Notes under the pieces: generated by a model
Seen by the model: only the letters and a program-made list of their open reading frames with translations
What the model was told of the DNA's origin: nothing
Databases searched by the model: none
Position numbers and translations under genes: made by a program
Shown: positions 12,801-24,800 of the stretch, piece by piece
Layout of the letters: every line of letters begins with the position of its first letter
Position numbering within the stretch: the stretch's first letter is position 1
Assembly (NCBI GenBank): GCA_031213475.1
Contig: JARUPZ010000023.1
Span: 7,086,157-7,150,156 of the forward strand
Direction: 5' to 3'
Length of the DNA: 64,000 nt
From: Nereocystis luetkeana
Taxonomy: Eukaryota; Sar; Phaeophyceae; Laminariales; Laminariaceae

Positions 12801-15800
12801 GTGGAACGTAACCTGTCCTCCTGGTTTAAAGGAGTAACACCCCGGTGACCACAAACGGGGAGCATACCCAATACAGTAGTGTGAGGCGGCTCTTGCTAAA
12901 CACCTAGTATATATCATGCGTGCATGGGCTGGCACTTCGCTACTTCGCCGGGATGTGCACGTTAGGTACAACCGCTCGTTCTGCTCGCAACCGCTGAAAA
13001 CGATATCCCCAAATCGCAAGAAAACGCGAGCCATTCGCTCGTCTACAGTGATTTACAATTACAGAGCGTCCGGCGATGGCCTATTAATAGTACGGCGAGT
13101 TGACTCAATCAATAGAGTTACCTACGTGCAAGGGTAGCAAGCAGCACGTGCTTTCATTGGAGCGGGTTTTTCGACGCAGCCTGGGCTGGACAGGCCCTTC
13201 TACACCGACACATAAGTGTTTTTCTTCGATCGGGCGACACGGATCTCCGGCTTCAAGTTTTCTATAGGATCTCCAGGTTTACACCCAGGTCAGACACAAG
13301 GTATGCCCAGTGAGTACCCCCTATCCCCTACCTGGTATCACTATGAGCGGAAATACAAGGACCGACCAGGCTTTAATATGAAGGTAAAAACGTTTCGTTA
13401 TATGTACGCCCAGATTGTTATACTCTAGGCGGCCGCAGTAGGGTCTCGGGTTTCACCTACCATGGGATACTTAAGGCAATCCCTATCCCCTACCATGGCA
13501 TACTCTAGGCGAGCCTTGTAAATGAGCGACTCGCTTCGCTCGTACTAGCCGAGGCCTGCTACTGTAGCCGTCGTAGCTCCTAAATTTATGAACCCCCTTT
13601 ACCCGAGAAGGTCTCTCGCAGGCAGAAAAATAGGTCAAGAGGAGAAAAATCCCCATGCCCTTGCCCAATTGTAAAACACTATTGTGACAGTCGAGGTCGA
13701 ACGATCTTGGGCATATACTTCCTCAGTGCCCTTAAGGACCCCTTAAGGAGCCCTACCAGTCAGAAATACTTGCCTTGCAAGGCGAAAAGGGATACCTCAA
13801 CCGTAGTGCGGGTCTACTCTGGAGGAAAACGCGAGGGCCGTTTAATAAGCTTTGATATGAAGACACAACATCGGTCCTTAGATATTTATTTTTTAAAGGG
13901 TGGTAAATTGTGGATGGATATTCGTAAATATTCAAGGTATCCGTTATTTGGCGACACAGCATGTACAGCGTTTTGTCCCACGAAATAAATGGGAGCGAAT
14001 GGTAAACTGTTGATTATATAGCACTACCTACTAGACCAGTCAGCGCTGACTGAGGGGTCTAGCAGGTAAATGCTACATAACCAACAAAATATATGTTTTA
14101 GAGTTCGTGGAATCTCGTCGACTTAGTAACAGTGATCTCCGGGGCCCTCCCCTCGCCAAAACGCTACTGGTGTCTAGACGCACACTATCATAGTCATTCG
14201 CGTTGTCTCCAGCTCGAAAAAAACAAATTACGAAGTCGATGATATTTGAACTCGCGACACATAGCTGACTGAGTGGTCTAGCAGGTAGTGCTATATAGTT
14301 CCCAACAGTGGGTCGGGGGTTCAAATCTCACCGAATTCGTAATTTGTTTTTTTCGAGCGTGCGCGCTGGAGACAATACGAATGATTATGATACTATGCCT
14401 CTAGACACCAGTTGCGTTTGGCGAGGAAAGGGCCCCGGAGATCACTGTTACTAAGCCGACGAGATTCTACGAACTCTCAAACATATATTTTGTTGAATAT
14501 ATAGCACTACCTGCTAGACCACTCTGTCAGCTAACTGAGCTATAAAATCAGCATAAACCTATTCGTAGCATCAAGTTTTTTTCGTTCAGATACCTCGCTG
14601 TTGCCTGAATCCGCTTTGCTTCTAGCTGCTCGTGCGTTTCCTTGGCCTCGAAGAGCGTGTGGTGTACTAATTCCTCCAATACTACCGCTTCGTAGCGAAG
14701 GAGTTCCCTAGCATCTTGGCAACCACGCGGGGAAGCAGAAGAACTAGAGCCCGTCTGCAAAGCCGCCTGGTGCGTGTACGTAGTTCAAGGATTTTTCACG
14801 GACGAAGCCATAACATACGAGCATTTAGCACTCCTTGTCGATTCGTTACGCCAGTTTCGTTTCGTTTTCGTTTCGTTTCAATTAGGTTGGTATTCGTCGT
14901 CGTTTGAGTTGGGCAAGTTTTCTAGAGAGACGTCGTGAGTGACGCTCGCCACCCGATAGAGGTGTGCAGCACTGTTTTGGCCTAACTATTCATGGCATAA
15001 CTTAGGACTGACGGGGCTCCTTTTTTTTTTTTCTTTTTTTAACATCACTTTTTACTTTCCAGCCTTACAAGAGGGAGGTTTTACCCTAAACGAGCTTCTG
15101 GACAAGCTATGGTCACAGGTGTCATCCCTTCTCCCCCCCGGTACGTGCATTTTAGTATTTGTCGCGCATAGGGTTCAGCATTCCCACTGCTCGTCGATTT
15201 TCATCGAATGTAGCTAACTCACGCTCTCGCGCTTGCCGCTAATCAATTTCTTTTCTTTTGCAAGAAAAAGCCACGAGCATTCACTCGGTGAGACTTGAAC
15301 CCACGAAATTGATCTTGATAGGCACGCGGACCACCTACCAAGCCACCGGGGACGACGGCTCCTCTGACCGGTTATATGATGCCAGTTTGTAGTATGATAT
15401 GGGCATTAAACGGGTCTTAAATTTACGACCAGAGGGGTACACAATATCGCTTTGTGCTGTCCCAATAATTTGCGATTGACACACGCTGCACATTGTTGGA
15501 TGGCACAACACAGTACTGATAAAAATACTCGTAGTAATAAAATATTTGTGCGTTATTGAGCTATGGCGTGGGCTTTGTTCAGCGCGCTAAGCGAAAAACG
15601 AAGTTTTTTCATGAAAAAAGAGGTAGTTTTTTGGGGCGAGGTGCAAGAGAGCTCCTTAAGCGAGGAACCTCCATTTTTTTCTGCGTTGTCCTTTTTCGGA
15701 CTGCAGCCCCGTTTTGGGGACAAACTCCTTATAATTTGAGTGGATTGTCCCCTAAACAGGACTGCAGTCCCAAAAGGGCCAAGCACCCCTACGGCAGCAC

Positions 15801-18800
15801 GGCTCCTTCAGGTGACGCATTGAACATGGTACGGTTCGTCTTGCGGTAGAGAGAGTGAGCAAATGTGGTGGTGGAAGGATGGATGGATGGGTGTACCTAG
15901 TTTGGCGGGTTGGCGGGACACAAAACACTGCTTTGCTTTGCTGCGAAAACCAGCCGCAGGTTGGGGGCAAGGGTCGAAAGTTGAGATTTTGTGCTGCACA
16001 CGTATGTACCGTTCATGTAGCCCTGATGACGACGAAAGGTATCTGAGATTTGCTCGCCGGCAATATTCCCCGAGGCTCGACGGCTGATAATTTTGGGGGA
16101 ACATACGACTTCACATGCGCTCCCTTGGAAAATGGTTTTGCTAGTACCTATTATTGCATCAATCAGCGAACAAAAACCTGTTTCCTACCAGTTTCTGGCA
16201 CGCAAATAACGCCCAGAAACAGCAGCAAGGAACCTGGAGACGCCCACCTCGGAGTGCGGTTTGTACCCTTTTGGTCTTGCAAGGGGAGCCCTATCCTTGA
16301 TGTGCAACGCTTCGATCGTTTCCTTGCGCCGAGCCAGCTGCTCTGCGTGCTGTTTTTCACGAGCCTGCCAGGAACAAGCGACATGCCATCAAGCGAACAG
16401 GATATTGTACGACCGTCTCAATGCCAGCGAACTCCGACCGCATGAGCACGGAGGGCGGAGGGGTGGGAAAGAGCCGCGTCGCTGCTCAACAAGTCAAGAC
16501 AATGATCAGATACCGGTACCCTGTAGGGCAGCATCCGTCAACAAATTCCCCGCGAAAACGAAAACACGGCAGGCCTCCTGATTGACACAATTTACAAACG
16601 TACTATACAACGCCAAAAAAATGATTAATTCATACCAATTTCAAGATATTAGTACGTCCCACCTCCTACAAATAGGCGCACCGGTATGTTTATATGGTAA
16701 GTTGCAACTGGTTATTCGAGCACGCGGTAAAACATACAGTACCTACGTGCACGAAATTTGCAACGACGGATAAAAGGACAAACAAAGAACCTAACGTTGA
16801 CAGGCAACAACGGGAACGGGACCTCAAGGTCCCCCAAGGTCGGCGAGTTGTTTACGCAGGCTCTCGTCAATTATTGCATGCATAATGCTTGCAGGAATAA
16901 GAAATAAAAAACACGCCCTTGCCAAATTACACCTGAAAGACGAAAATCAGAAGGCTGAATAGGGGGATGCGACTGCGTCTCTCACCCCCGTTTCCTCCCA
17001 TGTGTCCGGAATTGGCAACTGCACCGCCCTACCGCATGTGGAGGCTGCGTGCGCGGGAACCTCTGCCCCGAGCTCAAGCATGACAGAGGACCGTATCACA
17101 GCGTCTTCGCTACCGCCGTAGTTTCCTCGCACGAACGGCGTCGAAGTCCTTTTCTCGGAATCAACGTCATCGCTAACATGGGTGCTTCGAGCTTTCCGAA
17201 GGCCGACACTATCGCCCAGAGATACCGTGTGGCGTGTTTTGCTGTGGTCCGCGTTTAAGGTTTCTTCCAGCGCGCTCCCTCCTAGGATAGAATTGGCGAA
17301 CGCTGGTTGTCCCGCGAATGTGTGCATTCGCTGCTGGACCTGGTTTTTGGTGTTGCAAATAGAGGTGAGGTGAGTGACGAGAGGTGTCATTCCGAGTCGC
17401 GAAATATGTCGAGCAGCTCCCGGTGGTCCACTTGCTAGCCAAGCAACATATACAGCCAATTGTCGGTGGTTCCATCGGGTGACGCGAAGGAGTAATAATA
17501 TACCATCCGCTTGCTCATACTTATACACTTCGAAGTATACAATATGAATAACGGCTCTCTAGAATCATCATGTCGCACAACAACGTCGCACATCTATCGC
17601 GCCTGCCTTTAGCGAGTACATGACCAAATCCATCAGTCTTTTTTATCAGTGAGAGCTGAGACAAAGCGGCATGAGACCTCCCACCGCCAAGGTTTACATC
17701 GTCTTGCCGATCCGATGAGCCGACCGGCATGAAGCTTTATTTTTACCATACCTCTTTCGCCGCCGTATCGGTCGCCTGCTGAAGGAAGCCTCTCCGCGAA
17801 CTCACGGCCGCCAGGTACATAACCCGCGCTGCCGCATGCCTTGCCGAACTCCCAGAGAGTGGATGTCCACTTCCACAGCCACCACTACCGCCTTCCTTGT
17901 TCACCTGAAAGACTTCCATTTGGGGTAACCCTGGGCCGACATCCTCTCCTCGTTCCCCGAGAGTTTCGGCGAAGAACGCAGCGGTGGCCCAACGATCCCC
18001 TCCCCGCGGATCCCACACAGACTCTGGAGGTTTCTCGACGCGACCTGAACCGTTCAACCCTGCCCAAACAGCCTCGGCCGCTAACGCATGGAACGCTAGG
18101 CATGCAATTCCCTCTTGAGAGGAAGGAAACGCCCGGTTCCCGACTTCGAGCTCTAGTGAGTCAGGCAGACTCCTTCGATTCGGTGCGTCACGATCGATCA
18201 TCGCCGCCGCTGCTGCGCGTGCACGCTTGTCTCTTTTCTCGGAGTGTCGTGGGTGGAAACTATTTTTTCGATCGTCAAGTAGTTGTTGTTGTTGTTGTTG
18301 TTCTGCGTCAATGTTTTTGGCCGCTTCTTGGTGCCGACCGGACTGGCGGCCCGCCTCGGTCGCGGCCTCACCCGCTGCCTGCGTGCCTTGTTGGGCATTG
18401 CTCTCTTCTTTCGCTCCCACCGTAGCGCTCGGAGATCCTGAGCCGCCGCCATTCGCTGCAGGCGCCATTCCTGCTGTCGGCGCTGTCATCCCTGGCGGGA
18501 GGGTATGATGTTCTTCCTCGGTCTCTTGTTCAACGCTTTCTGTCATCTGGTCTGTGATATCCTCTTCTTCGTTTGCCCTCTTCGCGTCCACCATATGGCT
18601 GTGTCCGACAGCGAAGCCGTGCTTTGCCAGCTCTTCCTCTTTTTTCACGGCGAGGAGGTCGTACGCTAGGTCTTCGAGATTGCGCCGGACCTGCTTCAGC
18701 CGCTTTTCAAACCTTGCGCAAAGTAACCAACGGGCACGTGAAACACCGCACCCAGCCAGGATCTAATTATTGTGTTACGCGGCCACACCGGGGGAGTGGC

Positions 18801-21800
18801 GATGGATTGCATCTCATCGATCGTCGGTTCTGACGAGTATAGTATACGTAAGTATATTTATAGGGTGTATACAACTTGAGTAGAGTATACCTAAGTACAT
18901 TGATGGGATATATAAACGGGTGAAAAAACACTTAATTTAGTTTTTGAGGATACGATAGACCTTGTCACGCAGCAACTGAGAATATCGTTCCCTGTCACTT
19001 CGCAATTGTTCTCGAACACAGGAGGGGAAAGCTACACGAATCGAAATGTTTTGGCTTTCTCTGCCGTCAACTACTTGGTACCTAGTGCGTGTTCACCTGT
19101 CTTCGCGTCTTGCAAGCTTAGCAATCATACCCCTGAGTTCTGAGATCCCGATCGTCGCTTCCACTTTCTCCTCCTGATCAGTACTCGCCCTGAACGTGTC
19201 GCCTTGGTGCTCGGTGCAAGAATCAAATACGTCCTGATATCGCCAGCCTTCGTCCCCCATGGCGAGCTCTTCGACGCTCTATGCATTACGAATAGGGGTG
19301 GGGTTTCCGTGACGAAAATGACACGAGTTAAGGTACTATTAATAGACTATTACGGGGGACCATAGTTAACAGGACCTATGGTATACATAAAAACCTACCA
19401 GGTATATGTTTAACCATTTTTACTAACAATATTTGGTCCTGTTAACTATGGCCCCCCGTAATAGCTATGGCAACAACGGTAGGGTTATTCGTGGGATCAA
19501 TCACGTTGAGAACCGATACAAACGTATTTCACAGGAGCGAACAGTTGACCACGAGATTCAAAACCGACCAGATCATCCCATGCACTGCACTAAACTAACC
19601 TCTCCATACTTCCCTTCACGTTTTTTATGACAACTTGCTCGATACTAGGGTAGAGCAATGTGAGCAGTAGTAAAATGATTTTTAAGCGCATGCGAAGTAC
19701 GCAAACAATCACACTAGTCTTCCAGTGGGAAGTTTCTCAACCATACCTGGATGTCGTAGACAAATTCTTCTTGATCTTCGTCGTCTTCGTCATCTTCTGT
19801 CGCATCGTCACCATCACCGTCAGGAGCTAAGGGCTCGGCATCCGCTCGTAGTCGCTTTTCCTCCGCTTCTCGGGTCTTGTTAAGCCATGTCACAACCACC
19901 CTGGCCGCCTGGGCGAATACGGGAGTAAAAAATACGAAACATAAAGGCTTCGAGAACATTCCACCTTGCAATCTATAAATGAACCGCAAACTGTGCCGTC
20001 ATCAACTCTCAGGTACGCTCGTAATTACCGAAATATTACCGATGGGTGCCTACCGGCATAATTCATTGAGAGGTATAACACTTCCCTTGCTACTTCGCTC
20101 ATCAACGTTAGGTACGCACGTAATTAACGTAATATTTCCTATGCATATTGCATAAATTGTTGAGAATACAGTACATCATACCTCCACGGCGACCTCCTTT
20201 GCTATTTCGCCTGGGGTAGGGCCCTCCCAGCCCTCCAGCTCGTGATTGCCGAGTTCCATGGCCTCACTCCAACCCTTCGGTTCCATTTGGACCACATCGC
20301 CTGGATGGAAATATCACGACCCGAACAAATATGCATTTTTTTCCCCCTCTTCCGCCGGTCTTGTTTCATTCATCCAAAATATTGCAGGCATCACTCGCAC
20401 GAAGTGTACAACCGGAACGGAAGAGAAGAGCCGTGGGGTTGCCAGCGCTCAACACTAAGGCGTCTACATCAACAAAAAAACATCTCTAATACGCTTCTAG
20501 ACAGAGAGCTGGATTCTAATTTATCCGTACAAAACGGAGAGTATTCGAGGAGGCGTGGCAACTACGGATGCACTGGTGACCGTTTGTATATACCGGTGAG
20601 GTTCACCAGCTACCCTCTATTCCGGTCTGAGCTTGCGGGTTGACGCGCTGTGGTTTAGAACACCGAGATTGCTAGTCTTGGCCGGCTCTAAGGCAGTCGA
20701 ATCTAGGAGTTGTGTATTCAACGATCACACGGAGAACGCATCTTCCGCTCTAAGGATAGTTTCCCTCGTCGTGCGTCCACGGGTACCGCTGGGGCTGCCC
20801 CGAAGAAAGGAGCACGAACACACTCGTATTAAAACCACAGAAGTTGTGGCAATAGAGAAAGAGAGAGAGGGGCTTGGCAGCACTTACCGCTGCGAGAGTT
20901 TTGCCAGTACGGCTTGCCCCATCCGTCCGTGCCTTGTTCCCACTCTCTGATAAAAAATCACCACGGGCGAAGGGGATGGAACGAGGAGATTTTATTGGTT
21001 AGTGCGGCATGAGATCTTTACTGGCAACGTGCCGGGGGCAAGATGATAGGGGCCGCTTACAAAATAAAGTTGGCGCGTTGTTGCCTGTTACACGCATGCC
21101 TTAACTGGTGCCACTTTCTTCCTTTTGGTTTGATTCACCGTTTTTTTTCCCCTGCGTATACCACGACAAGATGTGTGCGGTCGATCGGCCCATATGTCCA
21201 AGAAATTCCGTCGAAATTGCATAGCATACCTGCGTTGCCCGACAAGTATGTCATCTCTCATACCTTTCTAAACAGGATAACCCGTGACTCGGCCTCATAT
21301 CTGAGCGCTTGCTCGGTCACTGTCATCTCCGCCATCACTTGCCTCAGAGCCTGCAGTCTTGGATCGACCTTTTCCCCCAGTTCATTCCGTCCGAGTGGGG
21401 GGCGATATCCCATTTCTGGGGGCGCATCGTACACCGCCTCTCCTGTTTCCCAGTTTGCGTGATAGGTCCGGCCGTAGTCGTCCGTTTTCACCTCCCACTG
21501 CGAATTCGAATGGACAAAAACCGGCGGTTCCTACTTGGTCTACATGAAACACAGGAAGTACCAACAACGTGTATCTGACGTTGTGGGGAACATGTCTTGC
21601 ATATTGCAAAATTGCAACCTAAACATCCTGGCATTCTCTTCCTCTCACAATAGAGAACGATGGGGGAACACAACATCGCCGCTAATACGCGAGGCGTGTG
21701 AGACTCCCCGCGGTACGCACGCAAAATTTAGCAGCTAACCAAATCGGCGCTCCCTCCTATCATACCCGCGGCTGAATTGAAAAAACTCATCTTGAACGAT

Positions 21801-24800
21801 AATTCTCCCCTTCCTTCAGATTACATTACCTTAGCTGCTGCGGCTACTCCGGCTCGAATAGCCTCCACCATGTCTCGTTCTCCCTCTGCCTCCTCCAGCA
21901 GTAGAGTTTTCTCAGCCCGTTCTTCGGCGGAGATTGTGCGGAACCGTCGCAGCATGGAGGGCACCAGCCAGCCCTCCGGCCATAAGTCAGCGAGGTATCT
22001 GAGATTCTCGCGCGACGCGAAACAGTCGAATCAGTCTGACCATGCTCCTGGAGGGTGTTTGACCGCGTTGTGAAGATAGATGAATCTATAAAAAACCCGT
22101 TATGCGTGCAGAACAGTTGAGTGGCTTCCCAACCTAGTTGCACGAAGCCTTGCCGGCCTTAAAACACTATAAACTTGGCGGATACAAGCGACTTCCAGCA
22201 AACTCCGCGTACCTCAACGCTCTTCGAGGCTGGGTGCTTGTACCTCCTTCGGTCGGTAACTAAACGCGGTGTTGAAAACGGAGTGTTGGCACCAAAATTA
22301 CGTCAAAGCGAAGGTCACAATTATATACTGATATAACACAAACGTTTCCGCGGTCGAACGGCTGCGTAATAACACCGCCAGCATCCCCCAAACGCCTAAA
22401 ATTATTAAAATAATTGAAACCCCATACCGGAACGAAACTCTACGGACTGTTTACCGGTACGGTCTCGTCCGAGGCAAAAAGTACACCGCACGCTCAGTAG
22501 TAGAATAATAATAGTGGGACACACCGTCTGTCAGACTCGCGGAGTGCCTTCTCTTCTTGGCGTCCTGCGTACGCCATCGCTAGTTCGTCTTCTAACGGCA
22601 GTTTGACCTCCTCCACACGCTCCTCCACCGCCTGATGCATCAGCGGCAAACGGATGTAGCTTAGCGATCTTCGCGATGCACGCACATCCGCGAACACGCC
22701 CATCATAAAGCCTCTGTATCCTGTTGGGTTTTGTGGCGGTCTAGTGCTGCTCTGTGAAGCCTTAGCCCACGGCCCCACCGAAACCAGGTTGACAGCAGGG
22801 CATAGGGTCGGAAGGGGTTCCATGTAATTACCTGTGTAAATCTTGCCTCCAGCTTGTCGGCTCTTTCTCGGGACTTCTCGGCGTCGGCCATCGCTGAAAC
22901 AACGTCTTGCCGAAGTTGTGCTATGGTGGCGTCGCGTTCTTGCAGAAGCCCTTTGAGCTGGCCTATTCTGGTCGTTGCGACCTTCACCGCGAGTGCGGCT
23001 TGGTTGACCACTGGCACGCGTCTTTCCACCTTTAGCGCGCACAGCGCGTTCGGCGAAATCGGAACAACGTCGTCATCCGGTTGCGTGTTGGTGTTTACGC
23101 CGTGCATCCAACATGATCAACCTAAACTCAGGAATGTCTCCTGCGGGCTCTATTAGACACATACGTTGTGGAGAGCCTTCGGTTCAGTAACTCAACTTCT
23201 ACGCCACCATCGCCTCAAAAAGGCCCTGCACCGTATCGTCGTGCTCACTTTTTTCACGCGAATGTCGGTGTCGTCTAAGCTCGTCGTCATCGCTGTGCAA
23301 AGGGACGCCACCACCGCACCGCAAGCTTCCCAATCTTTCTTCGTTTTCCGCAACACCGCCGCCTCTATCCTGAGGTCATCAAGTGTGTGTACGGACGATT
23401 TTAGCGACGAGGGGAAGCGAGGCCTACGCACCGTCTTCCCCATTTCTTGTCGATCGAAACCGGAGTTAGTTGAAGACACGACGTCGGCATGTTTCCCTGA
23501 TTTTGCGGCCTTGCTTGAACATATTGAGAAGGGAGCATCCTGTGTTGCCTTTTATTCGTGCCGTTCGGATGCAATGTAGAGACATACTGTACCGCAATCG
23601 TTCTCGCCTTATCTCGTTCAAGGACACTTCGAGCTTTCGGGAATGAAGCTCGGCCTCCCTTCCCTTCTTAATGGCCCTCTCTTGTTTTTTCTTGCCCTCG
23701 TCCAGGCTGTCCATGCTTTGCATGGCCTCCGCAATCTCCAATATGCGAGGCTTGTCATAGTCGGACTCCCCTGATCAGCCAACCACATGAAGGAGGGTGC
23801 ACGAAGAGGCCCCTCTTTTACTCCAGGTAACTTTGTAAACTTGCGGCATAGGTACTGCAAGGCAGATCATAGATAAGGTATGGAGCTTTACGCCGAAATA
23901 GAGGTGAGTACAGTATCTAGTTGGACCCCCTCAACCATTCGATGCATACCTCGGAATGCTAATTTCAGACTGTTAGGCACATTGTTTACTTCGAGGCCAT
24001 CGATGGGCTGGCCAGAGAAAGCGGTGCCCAAAGGGATACCTGGTACTTCAGAACGCATGTTTGCAATTGAAACTACCACGTTACGGGCCGTCGGTTACGC
24101 CACAGCATATAAGAGGGAAATATCGCTACGCGAGGTGTTGTTGTTCTCATGTTGAACTTATGAGATATGCCCTAAAACTGCAATACGATTAAATCCTCTC
24201 GTCACGTGTAACACATGATATTTACCCTGTTGTTGAAATTTGGATGTGTTTTTTTTTCGCTTCGCACGTATACCAAGTAGATGGGTCAACACCGCTGTCA
24301 GCCTGTTGCAATCCCACCAATTCGTGTATCTTGCCAACGAACACCAGGGTTCATATCTATGGCGTTACGTGGGCCTAGACTCTGTTGACTACGACTAACT
24401 TTAGGCATGCGATGCCTGAAGTCACTTTCACACGCGCTTGCTATCGTTTGCTTGCGTTTAGTCCTGGTGTCTTTCATGAACAAGGGTGGATGGTACGAGA
24501 TATACACAACAGTACACCGTAACATAAAAATATCACGGACGGACGTCTGGATATCTATACTCGAACTTTTAAGGTACAGCAAGAAGAGCTGCGCACGAAA
24601 AAGATGGCTCAAGCATGAGTGGCGGAGGCAGGTCCACATCAATACTGTAAGGGAATGTCCAAACACCATCGCATTCAAAACACGAAAATCGAAAATATAA
24701 CAAATAGGGCGGTGATTGGTCCCTGGCACGTACATGTCCCCCTTCGTTTTTAGGTCCCAAGAAAAGAAACGATTTATATCAATTGTCATGGTATTCATGA

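Noticed and set aside
17841-18425. 194-codon open frame antisense to exon 14
   Set aside because: It mirrors the GC-rich low-complexity exon on the other strand. The minus-strand frame is longer and fits the splice phases.
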